Source of the DNA: Eriocheir sinensis
Lineage: Eukaryota > Arthropoda > Malacostraca > Decapoda > Varunidae
DNA length: 64,000 nucleotides
Direction of reading: 5' to 3'
Assembly (NCBI RefSeq): GCF_024679095.1
Contig: NW_026111820.1
Span: 119,501-183,500, forward strand
Under the pieces are notes generated by a model. The model searched no databases, was not told where the DNA came from, and saw nothing but the letters and a program-made list of their open reading frames with translations. A program made the position numbers and the translations under genes. This document shows, one piece after another, positions 10,290 to 20,532 of this stretch; position 1 is the stretch's first letter; each line of letters begins with the position of its first letter.

Positions 10290-10845
10290 TCTCTCTCACG
10301 AAGGTGTCGCCGAGTAAGGGGCAATCATCACCGACTTCAATTGTCTCAAGTACGGATTCATCCTTTTTCTTGTCGTTGCGGTTGTCTTGATGCTGCTGAT
10401 GTGGTTGTTGCTGTTGATGTTGATTCAAGAGATCCACCTCGAGCGGATCAAAATCACTATATACAACGTCGACAAAACTGTCGTAATTTAACGACGCAAG
10501 ACTCCTATCGTGTTTCTGCAACCTAGAACACAAAGAAACTAAATTTGAATTGGTTAGCGATCCAGTAGAGAGAATCAAGCCATAGAACGCAGCTGTTGTA
10601 AGTATATCTTGCGTGCGGTCTGAATCTTCTTCATCATCCAGATGACTATTGTAACTCTGTTGACAGTGAGAACAACCGAGAACCTGACCTTTGTGATTCA
10701 CCTGATTGTTATAACAATGTTTTCGTATTTCTGGTTGTGACGATATACATTGTTTTAAAGTTTTATAATAATAATTCAATTCCTTCAACGTAGCAGAAGC
10801 AACTGACTTAAAGCTACTGTCGTTGTTGTTGTTGTCCTTTTCCAT
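10222..10845 (-). CDS. gene A, Asn/Gln-rich protein with CxxC (copy 1)
   Basis: It starts MEKDNNNND at 10845, only 5 bp from the divergent start of gene C. Features are an Asn run, a HCYNNQVNHKG...GCSHC segment that could bind zinc, and a Gln/His-rich stretch (QHQQQQPHQQHQDN). A basic tail (RSKSRR) is reached in the frame that overlaps the start of gene B by about 65 bp. Alternatively A and B are one gene broken at the (GA)n tract near 10290. Copy 3 has two fewer bases in that tract. Confidence 0.5.
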   Translation of the reverse strand: MEKDNNNNDSSFKSVASATLKELNYYYKTLKQCISSQPEIRKHCYNNQVNHKGQVLGCSHCQQSYNSHLDDEEDSDRTQDILTTAAFYGLILSTGSLTNSNLVSLCSRLQKHDRSLASLNYDSFVDVVYSDFDPLEVDLLNQHQQQQPHQQHQDNRNDKKKDESVLETIEVGDDCPLLGDTFVRESVERPTVDSIPRVRVVRSKSRR

Positions 10846-10850
10846 CCTGA

Positions 10851-11432
10851 ATGAGCGATTCAATAACAGAAAGCACAGAAGAAGCCCTTTTAAATGAGCC
10901 GGTTAGCAATGACACCATAGAAGAAAGCTCGAATGTTGAAAATAATTCGATACAAATGGAAATGGAAGAAAGCCTAAATGATCCAGCATCACCACCACCG
11001 CTACCTTTGCAACCAATGCCACCGCTACCACCGCCACCATCACCACCACCGCTACCTTTGCAACCAATGCCACCGCCACCACCACTATCACCGCTACCAC
11101 CACCACCACCACTTTCACCACCAGGAGAGCCTACACCTGCAGCATTAGATCCTACATCAATGATTGTGGTAGATACAATACCAGGATATCAAACACCAGA
11201 AGAGCCTGCACCAATGATTGTGGGAGATGCAGAGGTAGCAATGATTGTGGGAGATGCAGAGGTAGATAGTGCACCAGAAGATCCCCCACGAGAGGAGCCT
11301 CCTCCACCACCACCACTATCAACTAGCGCTACAAGAGGCGAAGAAGAACTACGGGAAGAAAAAATGGAAGTTGTACTTGTTCATGATGAAGATCATGCAG
11401 TTTTACTCCAGCACCCACCTGAACATTCCTGA
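10851..11432 (+). pseudogene. gene C, acidic Pro-rich protein, 3' truncated (copy 1)
   Basis: The first ~173 codons match gene C of copies 2 and 3: an acidic Ser/Thr N-terminus, a Pro-rich domain built on a repeated PPLPLQPMPP, and a duplicated MIVGDAEV. At about 11369 (after EEKMEV) the sequence changes to an unrelated gene fragment, and the frame stops at 11432. The conserved C-terminal half is absent from this copy. Confidence 0.6.
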
Positions 11433-11868
11433 CGCTCCATGTCAACAAAACGAAAACACGATGGTACACCAAGAGCAGGATGTGCTCATGAGAAACATGT
11501 ATTCTAATAATCTGAAGAAGCTCAAAGAAAAGCTGAAGAACTTGAGAGAAGAAAGCAAACAGGGGAGTGAGCAGAAAAGCATCGAAATTATAGAAATAGA
11601 AAGCCCAGAAAACTCAGAAAAAGAAAAACAGGGAAGCCCAGAAAATACAGAAAAAGGAAACACTAAAAAAAAAGAAAACAATCCTATAGAATAACCACTA
11701 AACCTAATCAAAGACAACAACCCTATAGAAGAACCACTAAACCTAATCAAAGATAACAAACCTGTATCATTACGTACGGTGAAAAGAAACAAACCATATC
11801 GTCACATTCCATTTGTACATGTCACAAGGGAACCTCGAGAACCTCTTGTTACTCTCAAGAAATTCTGA
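11370..11868 (+). pseudogene. Lys/Glu-rich gene fragment with an in-frame TAA
   Basis: After the breakpoint at 11369 one frame reads as a charged protein: LKKLKEKLKNLREE, then a repeated ESPENSEKEKQGSPENTEKG. It stops at TAA 11692 and, with no shift, continues to TGA 11866. The TAA lies in the first of two near-identical 36-bp units, where the second has GAA, so a single G-to-T change probably created it. AATAAA is at 11960. The 5' end is missing. No family is recognised. Confidence 0.45.
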
Positions 11869-12300
11869 GTTAAGTAACACATGTATGTAAATAGGGTTTA
11901 GCTAAAGTAGGGTCCAATATTTTAAATATATTTTTCGAAACGTTTTTAAAGTGTTATATAATAAATGTGTTTGAACAAAGTTAAACGGAAAAGAAACTTG
12001 CACATAGTTTGTGCAAGAAACTGGGGTAAGGATATGCAAAGAGTTTGTCACAGGCAGGATCTACACACAGTTTAACCGGAGAAGAAACTGGGTTTGTCAG
12101 GTGGGTTCAAGATTTGCACAGTTTAACTAGTCCCTGTTAAATTTGTTTCATAACACACATGTATATAATTATGATATTTTTAGTTAATAAAAAAGTATAC
12201 TGTTGTTCTGCATCTCAATCCTTCTTCAACTATATCTAGACAATACTGACAGCAAGGAATAATGGTGACTTAAGATCTTCATCAAAGTTTGTAGAAATAA
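11869..12300. other. AT-rich non-coding stretch
   Basis: No gene is seen. It contains TAGGGTCCAATATTTT (about 11905), AATAAA at 11960-11965, and a loosely repeated AAACGGAAAAGAAACTTG / AACCGGAGAAGAAACTGGG between 11980 and 12100. Confidence 0.4.
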
Positions 12301-13445
12301 GTCAGTATCGTGCACAGAAACACATTCGAGTATAGACGACATTTACGCTATCACGTTCTTAACCTTCTAAGAAGGCTCCGGGTGAATATGTGTTTTAGTC
12401 TTGAAGCGACATTCAGATCGAACTTAAAGTCAGAATTGTAAGTCAGTGTGTCCACACTGGTTTGCATACCTCATGTGACATCTCTGACATTTAGATCCTA
12501 ACTCCATTGGAGTGTTAACGAATAAGCTTCGAAGACAAAGACACATATTCACCTCAATCAAGGTTAGACGACATTTAGTACGAACTGAATTCAGAATCGT
12601 GACATTTTCAGAATCGAAAGCATCGGAAGATAAAAACACACATTCACCTCACACAAGGTTAAACTACATTTAGTACGAACTAAATTCAGAATTGGAAGCT
12701 TCGCAAGACAAAGACACACATTCACCTCACACAAGGTTAGACTACATTCAGTATCACCTCACATAAGGTTAGACGACGACATTCAGTACGAACTAAATTC
12801 AGAATCGGAGGCATCGGAATACAAAAACACACATTCACCTCACACATTCAGAATTGGAAGCCTGCAAACAAATACACACATTCACCTCACACAAGGTTAG
12901 ACGACATTCAGTACGAACTAGATTTAGAATTGGAAGCTTCGCAAAACAAATACACACATTCACCTCACACAAGGTTAAACAAAATCGGAAGTTCCGGAAG
13001 ATTAGGACACATTCAATTCGATCGAGGTAAGATGATATTGGCACTCTTGTATACACCCCCATGTAAATCCGAACCCAACTCTGTTTAGTTCGTGTATCCA
13101 TTCAATTCGATCGAGGTAAGATGATATTGGCAGTACACCCCCATGTAAATCCGGACCCGACTCTGTTTAGATCGTGTATCCATTCAATGCGATCGAGGTA
13201 AGATGATATTGGCACTCCTGTGTACACCCCCATGTAAATCCGGACCCGACTCTGTTTAGATCGTGTATCCACACACATTCAATTCGATCGAGGTAAGATG
13301 ATATTGGCACTCCTGTGTACACCCCCATGTAAATCCGGACCCGACTCTGTTTAGATCGTGTATCCACACACATTCAATTCGATCGAGGTAAGATAATATT
13401 GGCACTCTTGTGTACACCCCCATGTAAATCCGGACCCGGTTCTGT
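12300..13445. repeat. hr fragments followed by the second 94-bp array
   Basis: From 12300 to 13010 there are diverged 78-bp-type units (GACACACATTCACCTCACAC, CAGTACGAACTAAATTC). From 13010 to 13445 there are five units of the 94-bp family, one shortened. This is the join between tandem copies 1 and 2: the flank at 13446-13500 matches that at 300-350. Confidence 0.8.
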
Positions 13446-14371
13446 TTAGTTCGTGTATCCCTCACCCACATGTTGCGAAATTTATGCACAAGTCAGTGAA
13501 GATGTCTTGCACGGAGACGTAAAATAATGGACCCCACTTTTTGACAATAAGATATTTATAATTTGTACATGTAAATATAAATGAATGTTGTCTAAACTTT
13601 ATTGAGGTGTTTTTCTATTGTGATGCAATTATACTATGTAACAGAATTGTTAAAATCTGAAGCTACGGACGACTAATACACATATTAACATAGGTTAAGG
13701 ATAGACGACAGATGAATGTCATCTAAACTACAGTAAGGTGAATGTGTTTTTCCCTTGAAATGCATCCAATTCTTAATTTGAGTGTTAACAGAATCGGAAG
13801 CTCCGGAAGACTAAAACACACATTCACTTCGGTTAAAACACACATTCACCTCGGTTAAGGTTAGACGACATTTGAATGTCATCTAAACTCCATTAAGGTG
13901 AATGTGTTTTTGTCTTGAGACGCATCCAATTCTTAATATGAATTTTTCACCTGGTGACATGTTGATTTATCCACTTAAATTAATTATCACCAAAAAATTT
14001 ATGGAAGTAAGAAACGAACAGAATCGGAAGCTCCGGAAGACTAAAACACACATTCACTTCGGTTAAGGTTAGATGACATTTGAATGTCGTCTAAACTCCA
14101 TTAAGGTGAATGTGTGTTTTTCTCTTGAGATGCATCCAATTCTTAATATGAATTTTTCACCTGGTGACATGTTGATCGTTGACGGTTATGTGACATGTTG
14201 ATCGTTGACGGTTATCGTTCGTTTCTTACTTCCATAATTTTTTTGGTGATAATTAATTTAGGTGGATAATTAATTTACTACAAACCTCCTATTTTAGACC
14301 ATTGTAAATTGTATTTTATTTAGATATTAGGCACGTGTCTCTATTGAATTTACTATGTGAAAACACATTAG
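13446..14371. repeat. copy 2 equivalent of 305-1212 (hr palindromes, nested inverted repeat)
   Basis: The sequence parallels 305-1212 almost base for base. It includes GGACCCCACTTTTT at 13529, hr palindromes, and the ~55-bp inverted arms at about 13973-14030 and 14217-14270. A ~75-bp segment near 13660-13740 is more diverged than its surroundings. Confidence 0.75.
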
Positions 14372-14665
14372 GAAGATGCTGCAAAGATCGGAGACTGTCT
14401 TGATAAACAACCCCATGACGATGCAGCCCTCGCCCTAGCTAAGACACTCATGTTCACCTACAACGGCATGGGTGTGAACCCGTCAACCATGGTGGGCACG
14501 TGGCGTCGGTTAGGTGTGCCTACCTTAACCAGCAGCAGCAGCAGCAGCAGCAACTCTCGCATTAACTGCTGCACCTGTTCTCAGTGTAAAACTAAGAAAA
14601 CTGGCGAGGTGTTGACAGAGAGTGCAAGAGATAAACTTATTACGTTATCGAAGTCCAACGAGTAA
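14372..14665 (+). pseudogene. C-terminal fragment with poly-Ser (copy 2)
   Basis: This is the second copy of 1213-1506, open after a stop at 14369-14371, with the Ser run and CCTCSQCKTKK conserved. Near the end VDVLTDSARDKLFKLSNSKE of copy 1 is GEVLTESARDKLITLSKSNE here. Several of these changes replace one residue with a similar one. Confidence 0.4.
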
Positions 14666-14854
14666 TAGACTCTACTCCAGTGCGTGTAAAGTTGTGTGTG
14701 TATGTGTGTATGTGTGTGTTGTTGGGCCTCTTCTTTACTTGCAACATTGCAACACATACACTTTAAGGATGATTTGAAAAATAAAATAAATATTTTGTCA
14801 ATTATTTTTATTGTTTACCCTTACATATTTCTCTTCCTTATCTATCTCTTCTTC

Positions 14855-15031
14855 TTATTTCATAACAGTCATGGTTAATACTAAAATTTCATCTACGTAT
14901 CCCACGTTTTGTGTATCAAAGATTTCTGTGGCGTGACTGTTAGAAACCAATGTTCCAGTCTTGGAAACTTTATAGGTAGAACCTTGTCCGTTCAAGTAAA
15001 TGAAGTACGCCGTTGAAAAAAGACTTTCAAA
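14855..15031 (-). pseudogene. short C-terminal gene fragment (copy 2)
   Basis: This is the counterpart of 1664-1828. Here the frame ends at a stop right after ...LTMTVMK, which is probably the original C-terminus. The 5' end is cut at the hr boundary near 15031, and only about 57 codons remain. No family is recognised. Confidence 0.35.
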
Positions 15032-15600
15032 CAGAATCGGAAGCTCCGGAAGACTAAAACACATATTCACCTCAGTTAAGGTTAGACAACATTTGAATAT
15101 CGTCTAAGGTTAGATGACATTTGAATGTCGTCTAAACTCCATTAAGGTGAATGTGTGTTTTTCTCTTGAGATGCATCCAATTCTTAACTTGAGTGTTAAC
15201 AGAATCGGAAGCTCCGGATTCAGTACGAACTAAATTCAGAATCGGAAGCTTCAGAAGACAAAGATATACATTCACCTCACTAGGTTAGATGACATTCAGT
15301 ACGAACTAGATTCAGAATCGAAAGCTTCGGAAGATAAAGATACACATTCACCTCATACAAGGTTAGACGACATTCAGTACCTCGGTTAAGGTTAGACGAC
15401 ATTTGAATATCGTCTAAGGTTAGATGACATTTGAATGTCGTCTAAACTCTATTAAGGTGAATGTGTGTTTTTCTCTTGAGATGCATCCAATTCTTAACTT
15501 GAGTGTTAACAGAATCGGAAGCTCCGGAAGACTAAAACACACATTCACCTCGGTTAAGGTTAGATGACATTTGAATGTCGTCTAAACTCTATTAAGGTTG
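15031..15600. repeat. hr-like repeat block (copy 2)
   Basis: This is the counterpart of 1828-2395, with the same palindromic units and partial 78-bp units. It lacks a few bases near 15280 (CACTAGGTTAG in place of CACACAAGGTTAG). Confidence 0.8.
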
Positions 15601-16017
15601 AGCATTGCATGTGTTTAATTTTTGCTCTTTATCTTGTAATATATTCTTTAAATAACTTTGTTCATTTCTTAAACTTTGGATTATTTTGTCCTTTTCTTCA
15701 ATCTTTAATTTTTCTTTTTTGATTATTTCATCATATTCTGATATTTGTTTCTCATGTTCTGATATTTTTTTCTCATATTCTGATATTTTTTTCTCATATT
15801 CTGTTGTTTTGATATTCAAATCCAATACAGACATTTTACTAGTTTCTTTAAGTGACTCTAATTGACTATGTATTTCATCTCTTTCCATTTTGATTTTTTC
15901 TTGCTTACTCATACAAATTCGAAAAGATTCTTTTTCTTTTGCAAGTATTTCCTTAATATTTTTAAGAGCAGATTGCAATTCTTCTTTTTCATTTTGGTTT
16001 TGATTCAGAAGAACGTG
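15592..16017 (-). pseudogene. coiled-coil protein fragment (copy 2)
   Basis: This is the counterpart of 2387-2812, with the same heptad-like SEYEKKI repeats. It is open at both ends into hr and gene X sequence and has no ATG. A few substitutions separate it from copy 1 (C to S, E to K, N to K). Confidence 0.5.
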
Positions 16018-16029
16018 GACGCTTGTCTG

Positions 16030-17770
16030 ATGCGTATACCCGAAACGTTAGATTCTTTCAATCCTTTGTTTCTTGACGATGAAGTTTGGTTAATTGAATG
16101 TCAAACGACAAACTGCAAGTGTCACACGTTAAAGCAGATGAACTTAACTTCTCAGTCACCCACTGAACTTATCGTTTTATTTTTAATGTGTATGAATCAC
16201 CGTCGATTTTTGGCCAACGGTCTGTATCGTCGTCAGGTGAACCCAGTGCGCTCGGATGTGATCCGCTTTCCGTTGAAAGACGTCCTAGGCAGGTTCAAGG
16301 AATCTGAATTACAGTTAGAGGATCGCGGTATGATCATCATGATATACTGCTTTCTCTTTTCTCAAGATACACTAACAGGTCTGCCGATCCGATTAATTTG
16401 ATAATCTACGTGCTTATCATTCGTTTTCTTTACAAGTCGGCCGAGTTAATGTTCTATCCGTTTGAAAACGCTGCTTCACAATCCGATGAGGGTGCATTCT
16501 CAGCATATGTGACGGGTTACCTCCCCGTGGTCATAATGTCCGCGCCCTTCACGACCGAGTGTGCCTTCAGAGCTTGGAGAGTCGAACAGAACGATGGTAA
16601 CAACAGCAGTATCATACCCATCCTATCCTTGATTGATCATACGTACTTCAAAAATTATTCTTGGCAATCTTTAAACGAGATGGAAGCTAGATTGAAATCA
16701 AAATTGAACCTGCTTTCCAGTGGAAGTAGATTGTGTAACAAAGGAGGCAAAGGTGGAGGAGTAGGGTTGAGTAATTTGAGGTCAGTACGTAACCACGAGA
16801 AATATATACCATATGGCGGTGTACAGATGGACGGTTCAAGAGTGGAGAGATGTCCGACCAAACGAATTGTAACGCGCATGGGTAACATGAAAGTACCGTG
16901 CAACGCTTTTGAAATTCTCTCCGAATTTCCTAAACTCGAAATACTGGGACCGAATGGGATTGGTAGTCAATCGCTGTTGAACGAAGCAACTTTTGGACAA
17001 GGAATTAATAGAGTTGACAATGGTAGGTTCTTGGGTTACGTGACATGCTACATTGACAAAATGGTTAACATCTATCCTCCTGCCACCTTGCAGAACGAAT
17101 TTGATTTGATTGTTAAGATCGTCGAGAGGTTTCTTTTTGAAGCTAATCATAAAGTGTTAGCGAGATATGGTTACACAAGTAGGAAAAAATTACATCAACG
17201 GTTTGATTTCACAGCATCTCGATTTAGAAACGAGAAAATTTGGTGGGATGGTGTTAAAACCTGCTGTGCCCATTCTCACAGGATCTTCTGATGAAACTTC
17301 AACAGCAGCAGCAACATCATTAGATAATTTGGATACTGTCGTCTCTGACCTTCCGTTACGAGTAACGGCGGTGGCGTCTCTCCACAACAACACCAAGAAC
17401 AAGTCATCTAACAACATTCATCCATTTTTTAATTTAAAATTCGATAAATTAGAATTGTCTAAGTCAGTTCGTCGAAATAATTTTTTGAAGAATTACATTC
17501 AGGTTGTAAGAGATTTTAAATTGGGTATTCTACCTGCTGACATATCCAGAGAAATAGAAATCGTTTCTTTGAATGACTCGAATGTAGCTTGCGTCGTGAC
17601 ACCATTAGGTCTTCATGTCGCATTGGTGGCTAGTAAACTTATAGTTTACCCGCGTCAGTACCAATTCGAAAACGTGTTCTGTTCGGAGGGAAAACAACAT
17701 AGCCTTGTTTTTAATCCTAGTACGTCCAAGTGGAGTAGCGGTGTAGCATCAACTTTAACATCTTTAAAAT
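16030..17770 (+). pseudogene. gene X (copy 2, two frameshifts)
   Basis: It is homologous to 2825-4609. One T is missing from a run near 16357, ending the first frame at 16401. Two bases are missing near 17168 (GATATGG against GATATATGG), ending the second frame at 17291. The last part continues to where the repeat takes over near 17770. Near 17740 copy 2 has AGCGGTG where copies 1 and 3 have AGCGGGTG, so each copy carries its own lesions. Confidence 0.6.
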
Positions 17771-17794
17771 CCATGACGTTACTTGATTCGCATT

Positions 17795-19208
17795 TTGTTT
17801 TAACTATAAAAACTAAATTCAGAATCGGAAGTATCGGAAAACAAAACACACATTCACTTCAATCAAAGGTAGACGACATTCAGTACGAACTAAAATCAGA
17901 ATCGCAGCTTCGGAAGACAAAGACACACATTCACCTCACATAAGGTTAGACGATATTCAGTACGAACTAAATTCAGAATCGGAAGCTTCGGAAGACAAAG
18001 ACACACATTCAACTCACACAAGGTTAGACGACATTCAGTACGAACTAAATTCAGAATCGGAAACTTCGGAAGACAAAGACACACATTCAACTCACACAAG
18101 GTTAGACGACATTCAGTACGAACTAAATTCAGAATCGGAAACTTCGGAAGACAAAGACACACATTCAACTCACACAAGGTTAGACGACATTCAGTACGAA
18201 CTAAATTCAGAATCGGAAGCTTCAGAAGATAAAGACACACATTCAACTCACATAAGGTTAGACGACATTCAGTACGAACTAAATTCAGAATCGGAAGCTT
18301 CAGAAGATAAAGACACACATTCACCTCACACAAGGTTAGACGACATTCAGTACGAACTAAATTCAGAATCAGGCTTCGGAAGACAAAGACACACATTCAC
18401 CTCACACAAGGTTAGACGACATTCAGTACGAACTAAATTCAGAATCAGAAGCTTCGGAAGACAAAGACACACATTCACCTCACACAAGGTTAGACGACAT
18501 TCAGTACGAACTAAATTCAGAATCGGAAGCTTCGGAAGACAAAGACACACATTCACCTCACACAAGGTTAGACGACATTCAGTACGAACTAAATTCAGAA
18601 TCGGAAGGCTTCGGAAGACAAAGACACACATTCACCTCACACAAGGTTAGACGACATTCAGTACGAACTAAATTCAGAATCGGAAGCTTCGGAAGACAAA
18701 GACACACATTCAACTCACACAAGGTTAGACGACATTCAGTACGAACTAAATTCAGAATCGGAAGCTTCGGAAGACAAAGACACTAATGTCTAATCGCATT
18801 GAATGTCAACTAAACTGTATTGAGGTGAATGTGTAACCTTGTCTTATGGAGTGTCCAATTCTGACTCTACAGTTGTGAGTGTGTCTGTGCATATTATGAC
18901 GTTACTTATATCGCATTTTGTTTTAACTATAAAAATTAAATTCAGAATCGGAAGTATCGGAAGACAAAGACACACATTCACTTCAATCAAAGGTAGACGA
19001 CATTCAGTACGAACTAAATTCAGAATCGGAAGCTTCGGAAGACAAAGATACACATTCAACTCACACAAGGTTAGACGACATTCAGTACGAACTAAATTCA
19101 GAATCGGAAGCTTCGGAAAATAAAGACACACATTCAACTCACACAAGGTTAGACGACATTCAGTACGAACTAAATTCAGAATCGGAAGCTTCAGAAGATA
19201 AAGACACA
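17795..19208. repeat. 78-bp tandem repeat array (copy 2)
   Basis: About twelve 78-bp units run from 17795 to 18785. One copy of the ATGTCTAATCGCATTGAATG segment (18785-18940; copy 1 has two) follows, then about three more units to 19208. The unit number differs from copies 1 and 3, as expected for an array that expands and contracts. Confidence 0.9.
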
Positions 19209-19221
19209 CAATACATTGCAG

Positions 19222-19761
19222 ATGGACGCTGTCATGAAGGTGACTCTACCCAACACTCTATTGAATGGCGGGGTAGAGATTATCATAACAGATCCGAGTG
19301 CGGCAGCGGCACTTCGCCGTAAACGCAAAGCCGCCGCCGCTCTTGCTCTCGCCACACCCTCTTCTAAATTTAACAATGAGACGAACACAATCATTGAATA
19401 CGTCATGCCGAGAGCGTTAGCCATGAATTTAAAAATAACTGATAATCCTCACGGATTCATCGATTTACTCAACAACAATGATCTCCTTGCATTTCTTAAT
19501 TTTCGTAAAAACATGACTCTTCCAATCAATAACAACAAACCTATCATTGACGATTTTAAAGTTCATGCCACGTTAAATAATAACTTATTCCAAACCAATG
19601 AAAATCTTCAAAAATATGAAATTAATATCAATTTCATTAAACAAGGTTATTTACATGTGCATGAAATCGACAATTCAGAAGTAGTGTTTTCAGAATCAAT
19701 AATGTCTGTGAAAAATCTTGAAGAGGCATGGAACATGAAACTAAAAACAGAGACATATTAA
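19222..19761 (+). CDS. gene E, Ala-rich 179-aa protein (copy 2, intact)
   Basis: This is the intact representative of three copies. The ATG at 19222 is the first Met after the repeat array. The N-terminal ~30 residues are hydrophobic/mixed (LPNTLLNGGVEIIITDPS), then comes an Ala tract interrupted by RRKRK, and a mostly polar C-terminus. The Ala tract differs in length among copies (GCG/GCC triplet changes). The stop is 7 bp before gene T. The basic RRKRK could be a nuclear signal, but this is a guess; no family is recognised. Confidence 0.65.
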   Translation: MDAVMKVTLPNTLLNGGVEIIITDPSAAAALRRKRKAAAALALATPSSKFNNETNTIIEYVMPRALAMNLKITDNPHGFIDLLNNNDLLAFLNFRKNMTLPINNNKPIIDDFKVHATLNNNLFQTNENLQKYEININFIKQGYLHVHEIDNSEVVFSESIMSVKNLEEAWNMKLKTETY

Positions 19762-19768
19762 CAAAACA

Positions 19769-20317
19769 ATGACTGAATTGCGCTATTTAAATTGGTCTCA
19801 CGTGTTGGGTGTGTTCAGCATTTTAATGTTAATCGTTCTACTGGTTGCTTTGACCATACGTCATACATTTCGAATGAAATTATACAACAAGCAAAGCGAC
19901 CAACATTTCAATTCAAAGTTTCTACCGGTGTCATTCTTGGAGCCAAAGACGGGAAGAGTCAGAGATATGTGGTTATCCCCCAATGAATATGTGGTGTTCG
20001 CGGGTTTGGTGAAACAATGTCAACGTTTTCGTCACGGCTTGTGTACAGACACTCCAGGCTGGACGCAGTTTGCCTACTTCGCTGCTGCTAACGCTTACAA
20101 CCGTTTGAGAGATGCATCAGATGTACAACAATCAATCACCGTCCCATCTTTGTTGGCGAAGAGTATAGAAGACGTTGTGACTCCCTATCTGTTGTTTCTG
20201 AAAAACAAATTGAATAAAGCAAGTAAAGAAGATCTCGACGAACTACAATTATTAGGTATACCTGACAGACCTGTCTTGTCTCTAACTCAACCCATATCTC
20301 TTCTGGTTGAAGAATAA
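19769..20317 (+). CDS. gene T, N-terminally anchored membrane protein, 182 aa (copy 2, intact)
   Basis: A start ATG is followed by a short polar N-terminus and one transmembrane helix at about residues 12-31. Then comes a 150-residue domain containing RFRHGLCTDTPGWTQFAYFA and ending in a Leu-rich tail. It has few Cys. The size, single N-terminal anchor and position suit a small virion envelope protein. AATAAA follows 42 bp after the stop. Copies 1 and 3 are both frameshifted in the same Gly/Lys region (about codon 62), a G-run that is easily misread or mutated. Confidence 0.7.
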   Translation: MTELRYLNWSHVLGVFSILMLIVLLVALTIRHTFRMKLYNKQSDQHFNSKFLPVSFLEPKTGRVRDMWLSPNEYVVFAGLVKQCQRFRHGLCTDTPGWTQFAYFAAANAYNRLRDASDVQQSITVPSLLAKSIEDVVTPYLLFLKNKLNKASKEDLDELQLLGIPDRPVLSLTQPISLLVEE

Positions 20318-20397
20318 ATCAAACTCTACTGGTTGAAGAATTACTCACCTCTGTATTCAAATAAAGTAGATGAAAGATTAAAGGCTTTTTTTATATT

Positions 20398-20532
20398 TCT
20401 AAACTCTATAATCCCATTTTCTCTACCCTCAGTCAACCTTTCAATTTTTAGGTGATGTGTAGGACCTACTTATGAGACAAAATTGACAAATTTTAGACCC
20501 CACTTGAGCTACTGTGAGCTTACGAAACGATC
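20398..20532 (+). promoter_or_regulatory. upstream region of gene G (copy 2)
   Basis: It has the same ordered motifs as 7198-7324: CTCAGTCAACC, CAATTTTTAGGTG, TTATGAGACAAAATTGACAA and AGACCCCACTTGAG. The only differences from copy 1 are homopolymer lengths. Confidence 0.45.

Noticed and set aside
10903..11121. Val/Ala-rich hydrophobic frame opposite gene C
   Set aside because: It is the complement of the CCA/CCG proline codons. It recurs identically at 24139 and 47485 only because gene C does.
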